From IMG/VR virus record IMGVR_UViG_3300037069_003604, positions 1-23,055 of that record: a DNA stretch of 23,055 bases. One strand, 5' to 3'. Source of the stretch: a virus. A model generated the notes under the pieces. The model had not been told where the DNA came from and searched no databases. It was given only the letters and a program-made list of their open reading frames with translations. Made by a program: the position numbers and the translations under genes. This document shows positions 15,215-21,698 of this stretch, piece after piece; the first letter of the stretch is position 1, and every line of letters starts with the position of its first letter.

Positions 15215-15392
15215 TTTCCACCTTACCTGCAGGTTTTGCTGCTTCAGGTTTAGCTGCTGGCTTAGAAACAATATGTCCTACAGCTAGATTTCCAGCTTGG
15301 GCATGCGCAGCTTTATGATTATCTGCATGGGCTTTCGCTTTTGCAGCTTTAAATTGATTTGCGCTTTCTAAGCGCCGTCTAGAAAATATCAT
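15186..15392 (-). CDS. Small Lys/Ala/Pro-rich basic protein
   Basis: A 68-aa protein with a basic start (MIFSRRRLESANQFKAAKAK), several His residues, and a C-terminal low-complexity tail of AKPAAKPEAAKPAGK type that resembles histone H1-like or linker sequences. AGGGG lies about 6 nt before ATG 15392. The gene follows the decoration gene after a 67-nt spacer holding a hairpin and a G9 run. Binding to DNA or to the capsid interior is possible from composition only. Overlap with the next gene supports real translation. Confidence 0.6.
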   Translation of the reverse strand: MIFSRRRLESANQFKAAKAKAHADNHKAAHAQAGNLAVGHIVSKPAAKPEAAKPAGKVENGALKPGAK

Positions 15393-15406
15393 ATGAACCC
15401 CTAAAT

Positions 15407-15468
15407 CAAGGAGGAGATTAGCCGGTGTGCACTAACCCCCCCCCAGAGGAAAACCCACTTTAGAGTGG
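15407..15468 (-). other. Spacer after decoration gene: stop-codon hairpin, G9 run, second weak stem
   Basis: On the minus strand CCACT-CTAA-AGTGG (15468-15455) holds the decoration stop TAA in its loop and is followed by GTTTTCC. A run of nine G (15444-15436) follows, then GGTTAG...CTAATC (a 6-bp stem with one G-U pair). This could be a leaky terminator or processing site lowering expression after the abundant head proteins. Confidence 0.35.
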
Positions 15469-15888
15469 ATAATATTCAATCTGAATCAATGCCTTGGTTG
15501 AAGTGACAGTGCCTGCAGCAGTGATCACTAGAACCAGAGAAGTGCCAGCAGGAATATCAACCTCTTGTTGAGAAAGAGGAGCTGATGGATCTTCGAGAAC
15601 GACATCAGGGCTAGATAATGTCATTGCACCGGGTGTATTGGCTACCAAAGCACCTTCATTAGCCGCACGGGTATCATAAGTAGCATAAACATTTGAACTC
15701 AAGTCTTGAAGCGAGAATTGCAAATAGTTACTGTTACTAGCTGAAATCCCAGCTTGATCAATTAAATGAGCAAGCTTGATACGGCTATGTTTGCGAACAT
15801 ACATAACTGGCAATGTAATCGTTGCAGCCTGAGTTCCAATCGGTACCGAATTAATATTTGGGTTACGTTCATTTAAAGTCATCGACAT
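15460..15888 (-). CDS. Probable capsid decoration (head stabilisation) protein
   Basis: A 142-aa, strand-rich protein lacking charged helices: AATITLPVMYVRKHSRIKLA, LQFSLQDLSSNVYATYDTRA, and a C-terminal pair LVLVITAAGTVTSTKALIQI. It looks like a beta-sandwich. It is the first gene after the major capsid protein, with a strong AAGGAGG SD 8 nt before the ATG, as expected for a protein made at capsid-like levels. Position, size and fold all suit a trimeric or monomeric decoration protein; the family is not recognised by name. A short stem-loop covers its stop codon. Confidence 0.6.
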   Translation of the reverse strand: MSMTLNERNPNINSVPIGTQAATITLPVMYVRKHSRIKLAHLIDQAGISASNSNYLQFSLQDLSSNVYATYDTRAANEGALVANTPGAMTLSSPDVVLEDPSAPLSQQEVDIPAGTSLVLVITAAGTVTSTKALIQIEYYPL

Positions 15889-15903
15889 TTTAAATCCTCC
15901 TTA

Positions 15904-16803
15904 TTAACCGTTCACAGTCACGGTACGTAACAGAGCGGTTTTCTTGAACAGAGGATCAATGGCTTGATCGAAAGACCGACTCCCTGTCCATTGGTCGCCC
16001 GCGAACACCCATTGACGATGAAGGATGTCATAATCTGACTCAAGTTCCATTTCCTGTTTCACCATGAAACCATAAGCATTGGCTTTATGAATCCATGCGT
16101 CATATGCATTCTTGCTATTGATTTGACCGGCGGTATTTTTGCCAACGGTATCAACGGAGATGATCGCGACGCCGCCTAAACGGCCTTCGAAACCTTCGAC
16201 CATGAACATTGGATCAAGAGCGTTGGCGACCAAAAAGCCTGCTGTGGTATCAGTCATCATGTCCAAGAACTGCATCGAGTGCATGAACATTACGACGCTA
16301 TCCTTGTGTTTGTCGCCGAATGCTACGATCTTACCAATATTCAAATTGCGAATATTCATGGTGCCGTAGCTGTTTCCAGAAGCAGACTGATAGCCCAAGG
16401 TGTAGCTAGAAGCGAAAGCGGTATACAAATCTGCATCCACTTTCTCAGCCATTACACGGCCAATCTGTTCTTGAATTTCCTGGATGATCCTTTCAGTACG
16501 AGCTGCGGAAGTCTTGAATGCGTGTTTAGTAATGCCGACTGCCTTGCTGATTTCGGAAACCGTAACGTTGAACGAATCGTCTGTCAGTGAGTCCACCAAT
16601 AGGCCCTCATCCTCTGTAGGATTTTCAGCAGCGCCGATTTTCTTGAAATACGGGAAATTCTGAGTCAAGCCAGGTGCAGCACTCAGAGAGTCGTCACGAA
16701 GAGCGAAAGCTCCATATACAAGTTTTCTGTCGAAATATGCCATAATGTGGTCTTGCCACACTTTTGGCTGAAAATTAAAATCTGCCGAAACTGTTGCTGG
16801 CAT
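15904..16803 (-). CDS. Major capsid protein (HK97 fold)
   Basis: A 299-aa protein directly after the scaffold with an optimal GGAGG SD 6 nt before the ATG. The pattern is that of a compact HK97-fold capsid protein without an N-terminal delta domain: FPYFKKIGAAENPTEDEGLL (E-loop entry), SEISKAVGITKHAFKTSAAR followed by the spine helix RIIQEIQEQIGRVMAEKVDA, the P-loop region, KDSVVMFMHSMQFLDMM, GRLGGVAIISVDTV, and a C-terminal A-domain with KANAYGFMVKQEMELESDYD. No protease is visible next to it, so a separate scaffold rather than a cleaved delta domain probably guides assembly. A small stem (ACCGT/ACGGT, 15924-15907) covers its last codons. Confidence 0.92.
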   Translation of the reverse strand: MPATVSADFNFQPKVWQDHIMAYFDRKLVYGAFALRDDSLSAAPGLTQNFPYFKKIGAAENPTEDEGLLVDSLTDDSFNVTVSEISKAVGITKHAFKTSAARTERIIQEIQEQIGRVMAEKVDADLYTAFASSYTLGYQSASGNSYGTMNIRNLNIGKIVAFGDKHKDSVVMFMHSMQFLDMMTDTTAGFLVANALDPMFMVEGFEGRLGGVAIISVDTVGKNTAGQINSKNAYDAWIHKANAYGFMVKQEMELESDYDILHRQWVFAGDQWTGSRSFDQAIDPLFKKTALLRTVTVNG

Positions 16804-16817
16804 GATTCGCCTCCAAG

Positions 16818-16833
16818 ACTCGATTAAACGAGT
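16818..16833 (-). promoter_or_regulatory. Stem-loop around scaffold stop codon, upstream of capsid SD
   Basis: ACTCG-TTTAAT-CGAGT on the minus strand places the scaffold TAA (16826-16824) in the loop, and ends just before the GGAGG SD of the capsid gene. It could unfold when ribosomes finish the scaffold gene, coupling or uncoupling capsid translation. Short stems occur by chance, so confidence is low. Confidence 0.35.
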
Positions 16834-17567
16834 TTCTTTTTAGCCTTCGCTTCTGCAACAAGAGCGGCATATAAGTCCCGGTTCTTTTCATATAAGGCAC
16901 TTTTCTGAAGAATGCTCATCGAGCAAAACTTCTCTAAAGTGATCTTATCTTCCCCGCCTGAAGGATTAGGGTTTCCATTTCCCGTTCCTCCTGCTCCGAC
17001 CGTTGAATTAGCTGCGCCTTTAGATCCGCCTTTTTTGGCTTCTGATACGATTTCAGCAAGCTTACCTTCAGAAAGTTCTTCACCCTCTTCAAGTTCGCTT
17101 ACAGCTTCTGAAATCAGGAATTGGTAATATTTCAACCTGTCGTTAGGAATACCGTTACTCACTGCTGACTCTAAAATTGCATTACGAAAAGCTAAGTTTT
17201 GTTTTTCTTTTTCTGAAGCTTTGAGCCTTTCTTCAGGGGGGGCTGTATCGTCATCGATACCTGCTGCCTTTAGAATTGCTTTTCGCTTCGCTTCGGAATC
17301 CTCGAATTTAGACTTCAAGTCTTTTGCTTTGGTCCGATGCGTGGCGTTCTCTTTTCTAAGTTTCGCCAAATATTTCTTTGTTTTCTCGTCGAGCTTCGAT
17401 TCATCGGGCTCTTCGCCGTCACCACCAGGGCTACCAGCTTCTTCAACAGCCGCATTATAAGCCTGTTCTGCCTTCAACGCTTCCGCTGCTAATTCCTTAT
17501 TATCAGGTGACGTTCCAGCTTTCGCCTTAGCGTCATCCATTGCTTGCTTTAACTCTTCAAGAGTCAT
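16824..17567 (-). CDS. Capsid scaffolding protein
   Basis: A 247-aa, highly charged helical protein just upstream of the capsid gene, the standard place for a scaffold. It opens with MTLEELKQAMDDAKAKAG, continues through an acidic linker (GDGEEPDESKLDEK), a long predicted coiled coil (KYLAKLRKENATHRTKAKDL to about residue 135), a second helix pair, a Gly/Asn-rich hinge (GAGGTGNGNPNPSGG), and ends in a short basic helical unit (KSALYEKNRDLYAALVAEAK) of the type that binds capsid subunits. I chose ATG 17567, with GGAAAGG 8 nt upstream; ATG 17606 would add 13 residues (MKSTPGECGKARA) without an SD. A C7 run (17236-17242) encodes Pro-Pro. Confidence 0.85.
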   Translation of the reverse strand: MTLEELKQAMDDAKAKAGTSPDNKELAAEALKAEQAYNAAVEEAGSPGGDGEEPDESKLDEKTKKYLAKLRKENATHRTKAKDLKSKFEDSEAKRKAILKAAGIDDDTAPPEERLKASEKEKQNLAFRNAILESAVSNGIPNDRLKYYQFLISEAVSELEEGEELSEGKLAEIVSEAKKGGSKGAANSTVGAGGTGNGNPNPSGGEDKITLEKFCSMSILQKSALYEKNRDLYAALVAEAKAKKKLV

Positions 17568-17654
17568 TGCCCGCGCCTTTCCGCACTCACCAGGAGTACT
17601 TTTCATTCAGTTTAAGTTAAACAATGCGGCTAGACTAGAACAGAGTTTTGACGA

Positions 17655-18548
17655 TTATTTCATCCTGGGTGGTTTACGAGGTGCTTGAGAATTGATTGGA
17701 ATGAAGGCATCACCTTGGAGATGACCCCAATTTGGGAGATAAGGAACCATGACGCTTCTATCATTTGGGCGGTCGGGTGGAACCATATAACTTCGAATTT
17801 TGTTATCCCATGAATACTCAAATGGCTCTGAAACATCTGCAATTAAATGTAACGATGCGGCATATTCACTGTCTTTGCCTGTCCTCGCATCCATAGGATG
17901 AATTAAGGTTTTTTTGAGCCCTTCTTCTTCTTCCGACATTTCTTTAAGTCCATTGAGTTTTCCGAGATTGTACACGTGGTGGAGTTCGGTTCGGACGATT
18001 CGGGTAAGCTTCCATTCTTCTCCATTGAAGAATTGCGAGAGCGTTCCAACAATCTCTCCAGTGTTTTGAGCGCCGATTGTTGCGTTAACGAGTCCGTTCG
18101 ATATCTTCTGAAAGAGTCCTTGGCCATATGCGTCTAAATTTGTCTTATACTTGGTTAATAAGAGATTATTAGTATCCCTGGCTATAAGAGTAGCATTCAA
18201 ATCAATCGGTGTAATAGCCCCCGTAAATTCTTCGTCAAATGTTTTGATTTCAGAAGTTAGATGCTCAATGCCTTTCATGGCTGCTTTAAATGCTCCGTTA
18301 GCCATGGCACCGTTTAAATGGTCCTGAATGGCCGTAATTGCCCCCTGAACCTGTGCTAAAACACCTCGAAGGTGTTGGGCTGAAAATCTTCCAGGAGGTA
18401 GTTTAGAAAGCCTGTCCACCAGATCTTTTCTGATGTCCTGGTATGACTTCATAATTTGGATAGCTTGGTCGTTTTCGAGCGAAAGGATTTGCTTGATATG
18501 ATCTTCGACAACTCCAATAGAGTCGACGGCTTCAAAAAAATTCGGCAT
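17655..18548 (-). CDS. MuF-like minor head protein (SPP1 gp7 type)
   Basis: A 297-aa protein with a helical N-terminal two thirds and the Mu F signature near the C-terminus: RIVRTELHHVYNLGKLNGLK (183-202) followed by IHPMDARTGKDSEYA (216-230). Family members bind the portal and enter the capsid, and in some phages carry toxins; here the protein ends about 65 residues after the motif, with no extra effector domain. AGGAAAGG lies 6 nt before the ATG, which overlaps the stop of the tagged gene upstream (TAATG). Unusually, three genes separate it from the portal. Confidence 0.88.
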   Translation of the reverse strand: MPNFFEAVDSIGVVEDHIKQILSLENDQAIQIMKSYQDIRKDLVDRLSKLPPGRFSAQHLRGVLAQVQGAITAIQDHLNGAMANGAFKAAMKGIEHLTSEIKTFDEEFTGAITPIDLNATLIARDTNNLLLTKYKTNLDAYGQGLFQKISNGLVNATIGAQNTGEIVGTLSQFFNGEEWKLTRIVRTELHHVYNLGKLNGLKEMSEEEEGLKKTLIHPMDARTGKDSEYAASLHLIADVSEPFEYSWDNKIRSYMVPPDRPNDRSVMVPYLPNWGHLQGDAFIPINSQAPRKPPRMK

Positions 18549-19009
18549 TATCTGCCTTTCCTGATGGCTTTAGCGGCAATATTTACCGCATCCCTGATCG
18601 CCGTAGAAAGCGGGTAACCCACTTTTTTCAAGTGTTTTGATTCCGTGGCAAATATTCCTAAAGCAGTTGATCCAGCAGTTATTGCTACTTTAGCTTTTTC
18701 ATTATCTTTATATTTGGTTTGACTCAAAAGCTTGTTTGCTCCATACCCGATCAAACCAGAAGCTGCGACGGTTCCCAATGCTTTTACCTTGAAACCTTGC
18801 TGGGAGAGTTGCTTTGATTTCAATCGTTTTCCTCTTTTTAACGCTGAAGCTGCTTTATGTACTAGATTTGAAGATACACTTGCAGTAGTAGAACTGACAA
18901 TCAATCCAGAACCTATAGCGGCCGCCCCATTCGCTCTTTCTTGATTTGCCTCGCTCATTTTAATCGGTACTAATCTTCCATGGATTCTTCTGAAAATGAC
19001 TTGCGACAT
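18548..19009 (-). CDS. N-terminally tagged Ala/Gly-rich basic protein upstream of MuF
   Basis: A 153-aa protein of unknown family. Its start carries the divergent copy of the shared tag (FRRIHGRLVPIK, residues 6-17): F, R, G, R, P and I of the consensus are kept, and I/L/V replace one another. Three apolar Ala/Gly/Ser segments follow (about 27-45, 76-92 and 107-121) between Lys-rich loops, and the chain ends in a basic helix (AAKAIRKGR). The layout matches the tagged protein at 12082-12603. I chose ATG 19009 (GGAG 5 nt upstream) over GTG 19015. It is coupled to MuF downstream and overlaps the end of the glycosyltransferase gene if GTG is used. Confidence 0.78.
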   Translation of the reverse strand: MSQVIFRRIHGRLVPIKMSEANQERANGAAAIGSGLIVSSTTASVSSNLVHKAASALKRGKRLKSKQLSQQGFKVKALGTVAASGLIGYGANKLLSQTKYKDNEKAKVAITAGSTALGIFATESKHLKKVGYPLSTAIRDAVNIAAKAIRKGR

Positions 19010-19011
19010 AT

Positions 19012-19974
19012 TCACTCCATATCTAGCGAGTCTTCGTTTCGAGCACGCATATATTTCCTAATATCTTCCCTCAATTTAATCTGCCTAGATGTAATCACAA
19101 CGAGTTCAAGCACTCCCTGGTCATTCCTTTTTAGATCAGTATTCGGATCAAATTGATTATCAATTAAAACTCGCCACCGATCATGGTAACGCCTGTCTTT
19201 CTTTTTGCCATGCCAATGATGAATCACAGTACCCGGAACATATCCTAAATCTCGCTGAATAAACTTTTCAGCCCGCTTCTCCCACTCCAAGAGTCCCACT
19301 GCATAATTTGGATTTAAACCAGGATTCAAAGATTCTTTCATCATCCCAATAAGTCCGTAAGACATATGTCTGTCGCCCGCACCCATGATAGCGGTCTCAA
19401 TCAGCCCTCCTAAATGGTTGAAGGACTCCCTTCTCATCGCCCAACAGTAACCAGGATGAAATGAAGTATATTTATATGATTTGGATTCAAACTTACCTTC
19501 GATATATGCCCAGGCAAACCCTTCATATTTCCCAAATGTTTGACCATGAGGGCCCAGGTCTAGCGCATGTTGGAACATTTGAACTACATGATGATGTTGA
19601 AGTTGATGAACTGTTTCATGAACCCAACTTTCTCGTTCAATAGCCCAATGAGATGGTAATAAAGTAATATCTGCATCAATGAAAGCAAAATATTTCCAGT
19701 GAGGAGCAACCTCTGATAATCTTCTCACACCTAGATTAATCAGATTCTCTTTATGCCAAAGCTCGTGAGAAGTTCTTAATTGAAGATGAAAAGGATTACC
19801 GACTTCAGTTATTTCAAAATGTCGGTTTCCATAAGCTAACTCTACAACTAGAAGCTTAACACCCGCTTGATTCATTTCTTCTTGAAACTTTTTGAAGAGG
19901 CGGACCCTAGTTTTATAACGGACAGGATTGCTGATTACAGCAATGACATAAAAAGAATCGACATCAATATTCAT
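19012..19974 (-). CDS. GT-A type glycosyltransferase-like protein in head operon
   Basis: A 320-aa protein. It opens with a nucleotide-sugar-binding strand pattern (FYVIAVISNPVRYKTRVRLF), has the DxD metal site in YFAFIDADITLLP (D100, D102), a mid-chain acceptor region with YCWAMRRESFNHLGG, then GAGDRHMSYGLIG (198-210, the GGD-like catalytic motif of GT2/GT27-like enzymes), and a C-terminal HHWHG (252-256) that may complete metal binding. All the key residues expected of an active GT-A enzyme are present. The start overlaps the stop of the His-rich gene (ATGA) with AAGGTGAG upstream. It sits between portal and MuF. Glycosylating a virion protein or a host target are both possible; substrate is unknown. 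Confidence 0.78.
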   Translation of the reverse strand: MNIDVDSFYVIAVISNPVRYKTRVRLFKKFQEEMNQAGVKLLVVELAYGNRHFEITEVGNPFHLQLRTSHELWHKENLINLGVRRLSEVAPHWKYFAFIDADITLLPSHWAIERESWVHETVHQLQHHHVVQMFQHALDLGPHGQTFGKYEGFAWAYIEGKFESKSYKYTSFHPGYCWAMRRESFNHLGGLIETAIMGAGDRHMSYGLIGMMKESLNPGLNPNYAVGLLEWEKRAEKFIQRDLGYVPGTVIHHWHGKKKDRRYHDRWRVLIDNQFDPNTDLKRNDQGVLELVVITSRQIKLREDIRKYMRARNEDSLDME

Positions 19975-20183
19975 ATCTCACCTTCTGATTGGCCGTCGCC
20001 ATCATGATCATTGTCACTCATTGCATTTGGATGACAAGCTTCTCCATGCGATTTACAGCGTTCGGCGTGTCCTTGTTTCATGACAGAATGTTGTGAAGAA
20101 GCATCCTTATGACTGACATCGCCATGCGAGGAATGAATCGATTTTGAATTTCCATCTTTATCCATCACGTTTCTATGAGCCAT
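19971..20183 (-). CDS. Histidine-rich small protein
   Basis: A 70-aa hydrophilic protein with nine His (residues 3, 17, 20, 25, 32, 39, 46, 51, 60) and two Cys (43, 50), the densest part being HAERCKSHGEACH, a plausible zinc or nickel site. No signal peptide or membrane segment. AAAGGAG lies 7 nt before the ATG, the best SD of this region, so it is probably well translated. The gene lies between portal and glycosyltransferase and overlaps the latter by 4 nt. No family recognised. It may bind metal for the neighbouring enzyme or be a virion component; neither is shown. Confidence 0.7.
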   Translation of the reverse strand: MAHRNVMDKDGNSKSIHSSHGDVSHKDASSQHSVMKQGHAERCKSHGEACHPNAMSDNDHDGDGQSEGEI

Positions 20184-20195
20184 ATTGATTCTCCT

Positions 20196-21689
20196 TTATT
20201 GTCCCATTCCGCCAAATCCCCCCCCAAACGGGTTTAAATCTGGCTCAGCTGCAATCTTTTTAAGTTCTTCTTCTATATTATCTACCGATGGAATGACTTG
20301 TGCAATCCATCGTGTCAAGGTCTCACGCGAGATGATTTTCCCTGTCGATAGGGAGTTTGCAGCCTGTGCCATTAAATTGATGTCTTGTAGCGTGGGGGGG
20401 AATACAGGAGGCCACTGAACAGTAATATCAGCGGATTGCGGTATATAGCCTTCTGGTGTCTGGATGACCGTATCCATGCCCTGCGCATTGTAATGGAGGC
20501 ACGTCATGCCAATTTTGAGCAGCAATGTTATTAGGTTTGGTTCGATGACTGCTCGTAGTTCGTCCACCAGCTCAACGAGAGGACCATGCAAAATATTAAG
20601 AGCAGTCCCACTTTGAGCAGCACCCGCCAATTTTTCAGGATCGTGAATAACAACGCGCACCACATCAAGCATGAGAGAGCGGTTACGGTCCCTTTGTTCT
20701 CCTGCCGCTTCAACTCCTCCCAAATTAGTTTCAAGATACTCGGCTTTTCCATCTTTCCCGAGATTCCATGCTTTCTGTGACGACTTAATGAGAGCGTCAA
20801 TCTCATCTTCATCTACACCATTTATGCCAAGTTGGGGCTCCTGGTTGTAGCCAATAGCCTGGCTGCTTTGGGAGAGGCTATAATTCATGTCGTCAATGAA
20901 ATCTAAGATGTCGGCAAATAATGAATGGCCATCATAATCAAACTTGTCTTTTACTGTGGCGAACCATTCTCCTTGAACCCATCCTAGCCCGTGTTCAGCG
21001 CGGCCAACCTCTTCGAACTTAGGCGTGTTGCCTTCTCGGTATTCGGGGTTATCATAGATAATATCAACCGTCTTTGATAGCTGGAGGCGATACCACTTTT
21101 TCTTAGGATTCCCATTCTGCTCACGTTCATTCCAGTCTTCGTAAATGTATTTGATATCAATGCTATCAAGTTCACCAGCTGTATCAAATGCCGGATAGCA
21201 ATACTTTGACTGTGCATATTCAATTTGAATATTGCCATTTACAAGGTAATAACGCACGAATACTGCGCCACTCTTCAATAAATTCTTTATAGGATCGATT
21301 AGGCTTTTTCTGAACTTTGAAGCTTTGATAACTGTTCTGAAAAAGTCTGTGTCTTCTTCATCATCTTCAACGAGGAAAGTAGGGAAGGCTGAAGAACCGA
21401 CCAGTTTTGCAGCGACTTTATCCACCAAAACTTTAGGAAGATTGTAAATGATTCTCGGCTTACGATCACGAATTGGAACATAATTTTCTGATTTAGCCGC
21501 CTCTTCCCAATTTTGAAGTTGGTCATATTGAGTGTTGTCATAGTATTGATCGTAAATATCCAAGTCTTTACGGCGAAAAACTTTACTGCCGCTCAACTCC
21601 TCAGACATGATTACGCCTAAATGATTCGCGGCAAATCGTCGCAATCGGCTCATATCTGCTTTCGGATTTTTATTTAAGGTTCGAGCCAT
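20196..21689 (-). CDS. Portal protein (SPP1 gp6-like)
   Basis: A 497-aa protein with the gp6-like portal layout: YVPIRDRKPRIIYNLPKVLV followed by DKVAAKLVGSSAFPTF (the conserved N-terminal strand-helix), a wing region with LLKSGAVFVRYYLVNG, GHSLFADILDFIDDMNYSLSQ leading into the stem, and the helical crown with SGTALNILHGPLVELVDEL. It forms the dodecameric DNA gate at the head vertex. The C-terminus is Gly-rich (NPFGGGFGGMGQ, encoded over a G8 run at 20218-20225). AGAGGT lies a few bases before the ATG; 9 nt separate it from the upstream gene. Terminase genes would be expected further right, outside the window. Confidence 0.92.
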   Translation of the reverse strand: MARTLNKNPKADMSRLRRFAANHLGVIMSEELSGSKVFRRKDLDIYDQYYDNTQYDQLQNWEEAAKSENYVPIRDRKPRIIYNLPKVLVDKVAAKLVGSSAFPTFLVEDDEEDTDFFRTVIKASKFRKSLIDPIKNLLKSGAVFVRYYLVNGNIQIEYAQSKYCYPAFDTAGELDSIDIKYIYEDWNEREQNGNPKKKWYRLQLSKTVDIIYDNPEYREGNTPKFEEVGRAEHGLGWVQGEWFATVKDKFDYDGHSLFADILDFIDDMNYSLSQSSQAIGYNQEPQLGINGVDEDEIDALIKSSQKAWNLGKDGKAEYLETNLGGVEAAGEQRDRNRSLMLDVVRVVIHDPEKLAGAAQSGTALNILHGPLVELVDELRAVIEPNLITLLLKIGMTCLHYNAQGMDTVIQTPEGYIPQSADITVQWPPVFPPTLQDINLMAQAANSLSTGKIISRETLTRWIAQVIPSVDNIEEELKKIAAEPDLNPFGGGFGGMGQ

Positions 21690-21698
21690 GATTACCTC

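Noticed and set aside
15001-17460. Several plus-strand frames opposite capsid, scaffold and neck genes (for example 15001-15318, 16279-16590, 17221-17460)
   Set aside because: All are shadows of well-supported minus-strand genes, with Ser/Cys/Pro-rich translations typical of antisense frames.
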